Notes under the pieces: model-generated
The model's database searches: none
Told to the model about the DNA's origin: nothing
The model's input: only the letters and a program-made list of their open reading frames with translations
Assembly (NCBI GenBank): GCA_937982605.1
Contig: CALJLC010000560.1
Span: 1 to 6,886 of the forward strand
Length of the DNA: 6,886 bases
Direction of reading: 5' to 3'
From: an uncultured Gemmatimonadales bacterium
GTDB lineage: Bacteria > Gemmatimonadota > Gemmatimonadetes > Longimicrobiales > Gaopeijiaceae
Made by a program: the position numbers and the translations under genes
Shown here: positions 1 through 6,156 of the stretch, piece after piece
How positions within the stretch are numbered: the stretch's first letter is position 1
Layout of the letters: every line of letters starts with the position of its first letter

Positions 1-982
1 CCAGGATCGTGGCGTTGAGGGCCGACATCGTCGAGAGCAGCCCCCCGAAGACGATCACGGCGACCCCGAACGCGGGCATGAAGCCCTCCGCCGCCCGCAC
101 GATGGCGGTCTCGCCGTACTCCCCGAGGAAACGCCACGACGGCTCTCCCCCGGGCGGCTGCACGGCCGCCAGCGAGACGAAGAGGATGAGCAGGTACATC
201 ACGACCGTGATGCCGAGCGAGATGAAGGTCGCCCTCGGGATGTTCTTTTCCGGCTCCTCGATCTCCTCGGCCACGGTGGCGATGAGGTCGTAGCCCTCGA
301 AGGCGATGAAGGTCAGGCCCATCGCCACGATCACACCCCCCATTCCCTGCGGGAAGAAGGGGTTGAAGGCCGCGGCCGTCTGACCGTCCGGGGCGGCCCC
401 GAGCGCCTTGAGCCCGTACGCGATGAAGACGCCGAGGATCACGAGCTTGGCCACGGTCAGGACGTTTTCCGCCTTCCCCGTGACCTCGGCTCCGCGCGCG
501 TTGAGCCGGATGAAGACGGCTCCGATCACGAAGGTCACCAGCAGGCCCGCGGCGTGCTCGCCCACGAGCCCCAGGGCGGCGTCGGAGAACCCCGGTGTGT
601 ACTTGTGGAAGAACTCCCAGAAGTACCCGGCGAAGCCGAGCGCGTAGAGGCTGCACGCCACGGTATAGGCGAACCAGAGCATCCACCCCGCGGTGAAGCC
701 GACCGCCCCGGGGAAGGCGCGCCGCACGAAGGCGTAGCCGCCCCCGGCCTCCGGGATGGCCGCCGCCAGCTCCGCGTACGCGAACGCGGTGAGGAGGGTG
801 ACCGCGCCGTTGAGCGCGAAGGCCAGGATGGACGCGGGCCCCGACTCGCCCGCCGCGATGCCGGTGAGCACGAAGATGCCCGCGCCGATCATCGCGCCGA
901 CACCGATCATCGTCGCGTCGAACAGGCCCAGGTCTCGGGCGAACGTGGGCTCGCCCGGGGAGCCGTTCGGGGGGGCGTTCAC
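1..982 (-). CDS. APC-superfamily amino acid permease, C-terminus off the left edge
   Basis: This is an inner-membrane secondary transporter of the amino acid-polyamine-organocation (APC) superfamily, probably importing amino acids or related cations. About 327 codons are visible from the chosen start. Residues 27-41 carry the glycine-rich broken TM1 signature (GVGAMIGAGIFVLTG) that binds the substrate backbone in this fold. A TM2-like stretch follows (about 53-75), then PEAGGGYAFVRRAF at 77-90. A TM5-like helix holds Lys179 (TVAKLVILGVF), about where ApcT-type proton-coupled members keep a lysine in place of sodium. TM6 with its conserved loop is at 222-250 (FIAFEGYDLIATVAEE, then EEPEKNIPRA). 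The sequence ends at LSTMSALNATIL, the usual start of TM8, so roughly the last third is missing. The reading frame stays open upstream; GTG at 982 is chosen because only about 20 residues precede TM1. TTG at 1018 is an alternative, and neither has a good ribosome site. It lies 55 bp behind the TerB-like gene, probably co-transcribed. The family is secure; the substrate is not. Confidence 0.9.
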   Translation of the reverse strand, partial: MNAPPNGSPGEPTFARDLGLFDATMIGVGAMIGAGIFVLTGIAAGESGPASILAFALNGAVTLLTAFAYAELAAAIPEAGGGYAFVRRAFPGAVGFTAGWMLWFAYTVACSLYALGFAGYFWEFFHKYTPGFSDAALGLVGEHAAGLLVTFVIGAVFIRLNARGAEVTGKAENVLTVAKLVILGVFIAYGLKALGAAPDGQTAAAFNPFFPQGMGGVIVAMGLTFIAFEGYDLIATVAEEIEEPEKNIPRATFISLGITVVMYLLILFVSLAAVQPPGGEPSWRFLGEYGETAIVRAAEGFMPAFGVAVIVFGGLLSTMSALNATIL

Positions 983-1037
983 GGCTCGGACGATGACGGG
1001 GCCTTCGGGGACGGGCAACCCCGAGGAGGGGCCGTGT

Positions 1038-1301
1038 TCAGCCCCCGAAGTCCTCCAGCGCCTCGGTGAGCTGGGCGCGCTCGCGCTCGGAGAGCGAGCC
1101 GTCGGCGAAGTAGTTGGTCAGGATCCCGACGATCTGGTCCACCTGAGGCAGGCTGGCGATCTCGGGATTCGCCCGGATCCAGGCATGCAGGCCCTTCGCC
1201 TCGGTCTCCGAGACGTGGCCGTCCTCGACGATCGCTCGCGCGAACCCCATCATCTCGCGGAGCGCGTCGCTGCGCCGCATGACCGAGTCGTCCAGCACCA
1301 T
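1038..1301 (-). CDS. Small TerB-like acidic helical protein
   Basis: This 87-residue soluble protein has no signal peptide or membrane segment. It has two similar halves, each with a DG-[HS]-[VL]-SE-x-E core followed by a helix: DGHVSETE at 27-34 and DGSLSERE at 67-74, with a WIRANP turn between them at 41-46. This resembles the DGxh(S/T)xxE helical pairs of TerB-like domains, and a similar segment that I recall preceding BRCT domains in some bacterial exonuclease-like proteins. No nuclease or BRCT part is present here, so this is the helical module alone. Its role is unknown; TerB-type modules are often linked to metal stress or membrane-associated sensing, but that is family background, not evidence. 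The start is the first ATG after the in-frame stop at 1332-1334. A second ATG seven codons on (MRRSDAL) is possible; neither has a strong Shine-Dalgarno. It probably leads the short operon with the permease. Confidence 0.7.
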   Translation of the reverse strand: MVLDDSVMRRSDALREMMGFARAIVEDGHVSETEAKGLHAWIRANPEIASLPQVDQIVGILTNYFADGSLSERERAQLTEALEDFGG

Positions 1302-1499
1302 GCGACCGAAGTTGCCGACGCCGGCGTCGGATCACAAGGAGCCTCGCCACCTGCCGGGTAAACTCGTGTTCCCGTTGCGGCACAGCGCCTTGGGCGATGG
1401 CGTGATCCTTGCATCCGTGCAGGGAGATCGCACACCGTCACCGTGAGCTTCCTCCGGGTGGGAGGGAGCCGCGGGGACCACGATCCGGCCGGAACGCCG
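1302..1499. other. Divergent intergenic region between two small genes
   Basis: This 198-bp gap separates the outward-facing TerB-like gene (minus) and DUF937-like gene (plus), so promoters for both should lie here. I see no convincing -35/-10 pair on either strand. A 7-bp inverted pair, GGATCAC at 1329-1335 and GTGATCC at 1402-1408, is too short and too far apart to call an operator. An in-frame GTG at 1443 could extend the plus-strand gene into this gap. Confidence 0.4.
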
Positions 1500-1835
1500 A
1501 TGCACGAAATCCTGAAGACGCTCGACGAGCACTCCGGAGAGCTCATCCACGAGCTCACGGACGAAGTGGGCCTCACCGAATCCGAGGCGCGGGAGTTCCT
1601 CCGTCAGGCCGGACCCGCCGTGGTCGCGTCGTTCGTGTGGCGATCGTCCACGTTGGCGCCGGACCGGCTCGGGACGCTCGACTCCGCCCGCGAGGTCCTC
1701 TCCTTCATGAGCGGGGATCGGCTGGCCCAGCAGGTCGGGCTCTCGTCACGGCGCACCTGGGACGGTCTGCGCGCGCTCGTTCCCGCGGTGCTGCGCGCCA
1801 CCTATCCCGAGTCGGGAGGCCGGCCGGCCGCCTGA
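1500..1835 (+). CDS. Small protein with two DUF937/YidB-like helical repeats
   Basis: The product is a 111-residue, probably cytoplasmic, all-helical protein with no signal peptide. Two segments align without gaps at an offset of 56 residues: L19 to V41 (LTDEVGL then TESEAREFLRQAGPAV) and L75 to V97 (LAQQVGL then SSRRTWDGLRALVPAV). Shared positions are L, VGL, LR and PAV, with T/S after GL. The pattern of a helix, VGL(S/T), an amphipathic helix and then a (L)PAV(L) turn resembles the repeats of DUF937/YidB-type proteins, whose function is not established. I assign this by motif recall, so the family is tentative. The start is the ATG at 1500, with GGAA about 6 bases upstream; a GTG at 1443 would add 19 residues (SFLRVGGSRGDHDPAGTP after the start) that look less like protein. 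Its stop lies 16 bp from the stop of the convergent serine hydrolase gene. Confidence 0.65.
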   Translation: MHEILKTLDEHSGELIHELTDEVGLTESEAREFLRQAGPAVVASFVWRSSTLAPDRLGTLDSAREVLSFMSGDRLAQQVGLSSRRTWDGLRALVPAVLRATYPESGGRPAA

Positions 1836-1853
1836 TCCGCGCGCCGCGGCCTC
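1816..1853. terminator. Possible weak stem between convergent genes
   Basis: A 7-bp inverted repeat, GAGGCCG at 1816-1822 and CGGCCTC at 1847-1853, spans the ends of the convergent DUF937-like and serine hydrolase genes. The 24-base loop is itself GC-rich and there is no T-tract. It could act as a bidirectional terminator, but in sequence this rich in G and C such a repeat may be chance. Confidence 0.2.
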
Positions 1854-3213
1854 ACCGGGGCTCGCCGGCGAGACTACTCTCGATGGAGCCCCACACGAGC
1901 GCCTGCAGACGACCGTGGTCGTCGAGCCCGGTGGCGGGGATCACCTGGGTGAAGTAGACGACGACGAGTCGCTCCACCGGGTCCACCCAGTAGGTCGAGT
2001 GGTACGCCCCGCCCCAACCGTACGCCCCGACGCTCGACGGGCGCCCGTACGCCCCGACGTCGGTGACCACCCGGAACCCGAGGCCGAAGCCCAGCCCCGG
2101 GCCCCCGCCCGACTCGGCGTAGAGCCCCCCGACGTGGTTGGCGGTCATCAGCCGCACCGCGCTCGGCGAGAGGATCCGGGTGTCGCCCAGCGCTCCCCCG
2201 TCGAGGAGCATCTGCAGGAAGCGCGCGTAGTCGCGGGCGGTGGAGACGAGCCCGGCCCCACCGGAGAAGCTCCGTCGCGGTCCCTCCACGTACTCGCCCT
2301 GCGCGTTCATCCCCGCGCCGTCGGGTGCGCGCGTGAGCCGCGGGGCGCTCCCGTCGACCCGCAGGCCGTAGACGGTCGCGAGCCGATCGGCCTTCTCACG
2401 GGGAAGGAAGAAGTGCGTGTCGCGCATGTCGAGCGGATCCAGAATGCGCTCGCTCAGGAATCGATCGAGCGGCTGCCCGGACGCCGCCTCGATGACGGCG
2501 CCGAGGATGTCGGTGGCATAGCCGTAGACGAACCGCTCGCCCGGGTGGGCCTGAAAGGGGAGGGACCCCATCCGGTCCACGGTCGCGCGGACCGGCTCGT
2601 CGCGGTGCGCGAAGTACCATCCGGTGATGCCGGCGTCCTGCCAGCGGTCGCCTCCGGGTCCGCTGCCGTAGCCGACGCCGGCCGTGTGCGTGAGGAGGTC
2701 GCGGAGCGTGACGGGTCGCCGAGCTTCGACCACCCCGTAGCCTCCGACCCCCTCCGGCACCGCCACCGTCGTGCGGGCGAAGGCGGGCAGGTACTTCGAC
2801 ACCGGATCCGTGATCAGGAGCGCGCCGTCCTCCTGCAGCATCATGATGCCCACCGAGACGAGCGCCTTCGTCTGCGAGGCGATGCGGAAGATGGCATCCG
2901 TCCGCATCGGCACCCGCCCCTCGACGTCCTGCCACCCCACGGCGCCGGTATGCGCCACCCGTCCGTCCCGGAGCACCATCACGACGGCGCCGGGCAGTCG
3001 TCCCTCGTCGACGTACTCCTCGAGGACTCCGGTGAGTCGGGCGAGGCGCTGCGCGGAGAGCCCGACGGACTCGGGGGTCGACGCCGGCAGCTCCTGGCCG
3101 ACCAGCTGGCTGTCGTGCACCCCGAGCAGGGGAGCAGCCGGAAGCACGGGTACGACGAGGAGGGCGAGGGCGAGCAGGAGTCGACGCGGAGCGCGCCGGC
3201 GGGCAGGGGGCAT
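1852..3213 (-). CDS. Exported serine hydrolase, class C beta-lactamase fold (PF00144 type)
   Basis: This 453-residue enzyme has the fold of AmpC beta-lactamases, DD-peptidases and EstB-type esterases. Members cleave amide or ester bonds through an acyl-serine. An arginine-rich N-terminus with a hydrophobic stretch (residues 5-30) indicates Sec export; no lipobox is seen, so it is likely periplasmic or secreted. The nucleophile motif SxxK is SQTK at 113-116, with Ser113 and Lys116. The second motif is Y230-G-Y232, where AmpC enzymes have YxN; the asparagine is missing, as in many esterase-like members. The third, KTG-like region is YGWGGAYHSTYWVDP at 398-412, without the lysine. LRDLLTHTAGVGYG (170-183) and PGERFVYGYATDILG (224-238) are typical of the family. 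Losing YxN and KTG favours an esterase or peptidase over a true antibiotic-degrading lactamase. The start has a good GAGGAG site 5 bases upstream. It is divergent from the GH109 gene. The superfamily is secure; the substrate is unknown. Confidence 0.93.
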   Translation of the reverse strand: MPPARRRAPRRLLLALALLVVPVLPAAPLLGVHDSQLVGQELPASTPESVGLSAQRLARLTGVLEEYVDEGRLPGAVVMVLRDGRVAHTGAVGWQDVEGRVPMRTDAIFRIASQTKALVSVGIMMLQEDGALLITDPVSKYLPAFARTTVAVPEGVGGYGVVEARRPVTLRDLLTHTAGVGYGSGPGGDRWQDAGITGWYFAHRDEPVRATVDRMGSLPFQAHPGERFVYGYATDILGAVIEAASGQPLDRFLSERILDPLDMRDTHFFLPREKADRLATVYGLRVDGSAPRLTRAPDGAGMNAQGEYVEGPRRSFSGGAGLVSTARDYARFLQMLLDGGALGDTRILSPSAVRLMTANHVGGLYAESGGGPGLGFGLGFRVVTDVGAYGRPSSVGAYGWGGAYHSTYWVDPVERLVVVYFTQVIPATGLDDHGRLQALVWGSIESSLAGEPR

Positions 3214-3358
3214 GCGATCTCCTCGGTTCGGGGTTCGGCAATTGGAGCCTCCCCGTGGTCGGGCGCCAGAGCGCGCCTCCCTTGAGGCCGGAGCCCGGAG
3301 ACGGCACTCTACGCGGCGCTACCCCGCCCACGGAACCGCCAGCCCATCGCGTCCCGCC
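3214..3358. promoter_or_regulatory. Divergent intergenic region, serine hydrolase / GH109
   Basis: This 145-bp region lies between two outward-reading genes and must hold their promoters. The only clear element is the minus-strand Shine-Dalgarno GAGGAG at 3219-3224, 5 bases before the serine hydrolase ATG. Next to it is a perfect tandem 7-mer, GGTTCGG at 3225-3231 and 3232-3238, of unknown meaning. I cannot identify a consensus -35/-10 pair or an operator palindrome. The GH109 start at 3359 has no clear Shine-Dalgarno. Confidence 0.45.
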
Positions 3359-4846
3359 ATGTCCGACTCCGACACGCCGAACCCCCGTCCACCCGAAGGA
3401 GTGTCCCAGGGCGACCGACCGGGCGCGATCGACCGTCGTGAAGCGCTGCGCCTGGGCGTGGCCGGCCTCGGGGTGACCGGCCTGGGAGTCGCCGGCCTGG
3501 GCGGCGCCTCGGGCGTCGTCGGCGACGGAGGCGGAGCGGGTGCCGGGCGCGGTGCGCCGGGGGCGGATCAGGAGGCGCCCCGCCAGGAGCGCCCCCCACT
3601 CGGACCCGCCCCCGAGCGGCCCTTCGCCGCGGACCCGATCGACGTGGTGCGCATCGGCTTCGTGGGCGTCGGCCTCCAGGGGGGGTCGCACGTGCGCAAC
3701 TTCCTGGCCATCGACGGCGTCGAGATCGTCGCGCTCGGTGACATCGACGCGCCGCGCGCCGAGGAGGTGGCCGGCTGGGTCGAGGACGCCGGACGTCGCC
3801 GGCCGCGGCTCTACACGCGCGGCGAGACCGACTTCGAGCGCATGTGCGCCGAGGAGGATCTGGACCTCGTCTTCACCGCGACGCCGTGGGAGTGGCACGT
3901 ACCGGTGTGCCTGGCCGCGATGGAGCACGGCAAGCACGCCGCCACGGAGGTCCCGGCCGCGTATACCGTGGACGACTGCTGGGCGCTCGTCGAGGCGGCC
4001 GAGACGCATCGGAAGCACTGCGTCATGATGGAGAACTGCAACTACGACCGCCCCGAGCTGATGGTGCTCAACATGGCCAGGCAGGGCCTCTTCGGTGAGA
4101 TCCTCCACGCCGAGTGCGGCTACCTGCACGACCTGCGGGCGATCAAGTTCGAGGACCGGAACGAGGGACTGTGGCGACGCGCGCACGCCCTCGTGCGCGA
4201 CGGGAACTTCTATCCGACGCACGGCCTCGGCCCGGTGGCCAACGTGATGGACATCAACCGGGGTGATCAGCTCGACTACCTGGTGTCGATGAGCACCCCC
4301 TCGCGCGGGCTCTACGAGTGGGCCGAAGCGCACTACCCCGAGGGGCACCCCAAGCGGGCCGAGCGCTACATCCAGGGCGACGTCAACACGACGATGATCC
4401 GCACGGTGCGGGGCCGGACGATCTTCGTCAGCCACGACACCAACCTTCCGCGGCCCTACTCGCGGATCCACATGGTCCAGGGGACGCGGGGGCTCTTCCA
4501 GGGCTATCCGCACCGACTCCACGTGGAAGGCCTGAGCCCGGACCACCGATGGGAGGACTGGATGGACCGGCGCGACCAGTTCGACCATCCCCTCTGGCGC
4601 GCGCTCGAGGAGCGGTCGGCCGGCGCCGGCCACGGGGGAATGGACTTCATCGAGGACTACCAGCTCGTGAAGGCGCTCCGCGAGGGTCGGCCGACGGAGA
4701 TGAACGTCTACGACGCGGCGATGCTCTCCGTCATTGCCCCGCTCACCGAGTGGTCGGTCGCGAACCGCTCGCGTCCGGTCGACGTCCCCGACTTCACGCG
4801 GGGGCGGTGGGCGCAATGGCCGCGGCTCGAGTTCCTCCTCGACTGA
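3359..4846 (+). CDS. GH109-family glycosidase (NAD-dependent alpha-N-acetylgalactosaminidase), Tat-exported
   Basis: GH109 enzymes use tightly bound NAD to oxidise and restore the sugar during cleavage of terminal alpha-GalNAc. The 495-residue product has a Tat-like signal at residues 25-50: DRREALR, then a repetitive hydrophobic stretch. A Gly/Pro-rich linker follows to about residue 92. The Gfo/Idh/MocA Rossmann domain begins at VRIGFVGVGLQGGSHV (97-112); the acidic end of strand 2 is DID (128-130). Family marks follow: TPWEWH (175-180), EVPAAYT (197-203, where dehydrogenases have EKP), MMENCNYDR (223-231), GYLHDLR (254-260), the YPTHG motif (285-289) with its catalytic-region histidine and then MDINRG, SHDTNLPRPY (358-367), and AGAGHGGMDF (421-430). 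These match my memory of the Elizabethkingia GH109 enzyme along most of its length, which sets it apart from ordinary sugar dehydrogenases of the fold. The ATG start puts the twin arginine at the right depth. The kinase gene lies 25 bp downstream. The exact glycan is not known. Confidence 0.9.
   Translation: MSDSDTPNPRPPEGVSQGDRPGAIDRREALRLGVAGLGVTGLGVAGLGGASGVVGDGGGAGAGRGAPGADQEAPRQERPPLGPAPERPFAADPIDVVRIGFVGVGLQGGSHVRNFLAIDGVEIVALGDIDAPRAEEVAGWVEDAGRRRPRLYTRGETDFERMCAEEDLDLVFTATPWEWHVPVCLAAMEHGKHAATEVPAAYTVDDCWALVEAAETHRKHCVMMENCNYDRPELMVLNMARQGLFGEILHAECGYLHDLRAIKFEDRNEGLWRRAHALVRDGNFYPTHGLGPVANVMDINRGDQLDYLVSMSTPSRGLYEWAEAHYPEGHPKRAERYIQGDVNTTMIRTVRGRTIFVSHDTNLPRPYSRIHMVQGTRGLFQGYPHRLHVEGLSPDHRWEDWMDRRDQFDHPLWRALEERSAGAGHGGMDFIEDYQLVKALREGRPTEMNVYDAAMLSVIAPLTEWSVANRSRPVDVPDFTRGRWAQWPRLEFLLD
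3455..3499 (+). repeat. Three 15-bp tandem units in the Tat signal region
   Basis: Three consecutive 15-base units encode G-V-(A/T)-G-L three times (residues 33-47 of the GH109 protein). The units differ mostly at third codon positions, so the peptide is kept while the DNA has drifted. The repeat makes up most of the hydrophobic core of the signal peptide. Confidence 0.75.
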
Positions 4847-4871
4847 GGCGGCGCCCGACGGCCCGCGTGCG

Positions 4872-6110
4872 ATGCGAGGCGACCCCGCGGTGACGGCCCC
4901 GAAGCTCGTCGACGCCTTCGAGGCGCGCTTCGGCGCGCCGCCCCCGTTCCTGTCCAGGGCGCCCGGGCGCGTCAACCTGGTCGGGGAGCACACCGACTAC
5001 AACGGGCTGCCGGTCTTCCCGATGGCGCTGCACCGGGAGGTGCGGCTGGCGTTCCGGCCCCGGGACGACGGCATGGTGGTGCTGCACAACACCGACGACT
5101 TCTTCCCGTCGGTCGAGTTCGAGATCGAGCCCGCCATCCCGCCGTACGTCCGGGGCGCGTGGGGCAACTACGTGAAGGCGCCCGCGAGCCACCTCGCCCG
5201 ACGCTTCGCGATCTGGCGGGGCTTCGAGGGGGTGGTCACGTCGGACCTCCCGCCCGCCGCAGGGCTTTCGTCCTCCTCGGCGCTGGTCAACGCGGTCGGC
5301 CTGGCGCTGGCGTGGGTCAACGAGGTGTCGCGGGAGGCGCGCTCCTTCGCCACGGAGATGGCCGACGCCGAGCGGTACGTCGGGACGCAGGGCGGAGGCA
5401 TGGACCAGGCGATCTCGCTGGGCGCCCGCGACCGCTGCGCGGCGAGGATCTCCTTCGACCCGCTGCGGCTGCGCCACGTGACCGTTCCGGACGACTGGTG
5501 CGTCATCGTGGCCGACAGCGGCGTCCGGGCTGAGAAGTCGGGCGCCGCGCAGGCGGCGTACAACCGTCGGCGCGCCGAGTGCGAGGAGGCGCTCCGCATC
5601 GTGGCCGGTCACGCCGCCACCGCGGACGTGACGTCGAAGCTGACCACGTCGTGGGCACAGCTCGTGGAGGCCGTCGACGCCGAGACGCTCGTCTCCGTGG
5701 CCGAGGAGGCGCTGGAGCGGAACCTCTTCCGGCGCTTTCGGCACGTCGTGACCGAGGCGGCGCGCGTCGAGGAGGCGGTCGACCGGATGATCGCGGCCGA
5801 TACGATCGGCTTCGGGGCCCTCATGGATCAGTCGCACGCCTCGCTGAGGGCGGACTTCCTGGTGAGCTCCGTCGAGCTCGACGAGCTGACCGCGGTCGCA
5901 CGGGAGGGCGGGGCGGCGGGCGCCCGTCTCACCGGCGCGGGCTTTGGCGGCTGTGTCGTGGCGCTCGCCGACCGCTGGACGGTCGGGAGCGTCCTGGAGA
6001 GCCTCGTGGAGGGGTACTACGAGCGCCGGGACCTGGCGGACCGGATCGACGACCGGCTCTTCGTGGCGGTGCCGAGCCGGGGCGCCAGCGTGGGGCCGTT
6101 CCCGGAGTGA
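4872..6110 (+). CDS. GHMP sugar kinase, galactokinase / GalNAc kinase group
   Basis: This cytoplasmic kinase transfers phosphate from ATP to C1 of galactose or N-acetylgalactosamine. The 412-residue length fits the family. The galactokinase signature is at 30-44 (APGRVNLVGEHTDYN), with catalytic Arg33 and sugar contacts expected at Glu39, His40 and Asp42. The ATP loop is PPAAGLSSSSA (127-137). The catalytic aspartate is Asp178 in GGGMDQAIS, and the C-terminal GHMP motif is TGAGFGGCVVAL (354-365). After DYN the pattern GLPVFPMA, together with GTQGGGMDQAIS and FDPLRLRHVTVP, is closer to what I recall of eukaryotic GALK2 and plant galactokinases than to E. coli GalK (NDGFVLP, CGIMDQ). It could therefore be a galactose or a GalNAc kinase; the upstream GH109 gene tilts towards GalNAc. 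The start is ATG at 4872, where conserved sequence begins about 25 residues in; GTG at 4890 with a GAGG upstream is an alternative. A symbol is withheld because the substrate is uncertain. Confidence 0.92.
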   Translation: MRGDPAVTAPKLVDAFEARFGAPPPFLSRAPGRVNLVGEHTDYNGLPVFPMALHREVRLAFRPRDDGMVVLHNTDDFFPSVEFEIEPAIPPYVRGAWGNYVKAPASHLARRFAIWRGFEGVVTSDLPPAAGLSSSSALVNAVGLALAWVNEVSREARSFATEMADAERYVGTQGGGMDQAISLGARDRCAARISFDPLRLRHVTVPDDWCVIVADSGVRAEKSGAAQAAYNRRRAECEEALRIVAGHAATADVTSKLTTSWAQLVEAVDAETLVSVAEEALERNLFRRFRHVVTEAARVEEAVDRMIAADTIGFGALMDQSHASLRADFLVSSVELDELTAVAREGGAAGARLTGAGFGGCVVALADRWTVGSVLESLVEGYYERRDLADRIDDRLFVAVPSRGASVGPFPE

Positions 6111-6122
6111 CGCCGATCGGGT

Positions 6123-6147
6123 GGGCGGTCCGCCTGCGGAGCCGCCC
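6123..6147. terminator. GC hairpin between convergent kinase and symporter genes
   Basis: GGGCGG (6123-6128) and TCCG (6129-6132) pair with CGGA (6137-6140) and CCGCCC (6142-6147). This gives a 10-bp stem with a single bulged G at 6141 and a CCTG loop. It sits in the 46-bp gap between two stop codons and, being symmetrical, could end transcription from both sides. There is no T-tract on either strand, so intrinsic termination would be imperfect; it may instead protect 3' ends. Confidence 0.5.
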
Positions 6148-6156
6148 CGTGCGGCG

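Noticed and set aside
554..1361. Two plus-strand open frames (554-1069 and 756-1361)
   Set aside because: They lie opposite the permease and TerB-like genes and show composition typical of antisense frames, with no motif.
1329..1408. Inverted GGATCAC/GTGATCC pair in the divergent gap
   Set aside because: Only 7 bp with 66 bp between the arms; easily chance and not a recognised operator layout.
1915..3285. A 456-codon plus-strand open frame opposite the serine hydrolase gene
   Set aside because: Low-complexity composition and no motifs; it is the codon-phase shadow of the well-supported minus-strand gene.
2771..3358. A 196-codon upstream extension of the GH109 reading frame
   Set aside because: It would overlap the start of the divergent serine hydrolase gene, is Ser/Arg-rich, and would place the Tat signal inside the protein. 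The ATG at 3359 gives the normal arrangement.
2396..4993. An 865-codon open frame on the minus strand opposite the GH109 gene and through part of the serine hydrolase gene
   Set aside because: It is rich in Arg, Pro, Gly, Ala and His with no recognisable domain, and it overlaps two clearly real genes in another frame. Long antisense open frames are expected in DNA of this GC content.
4794..5837. A 347-codon minus-strand open frame opposite the sugar kinase
   Set aside because: Arg/His/Gly-rich with no motifs, while the plus strand carries all GHMP signatures in order.
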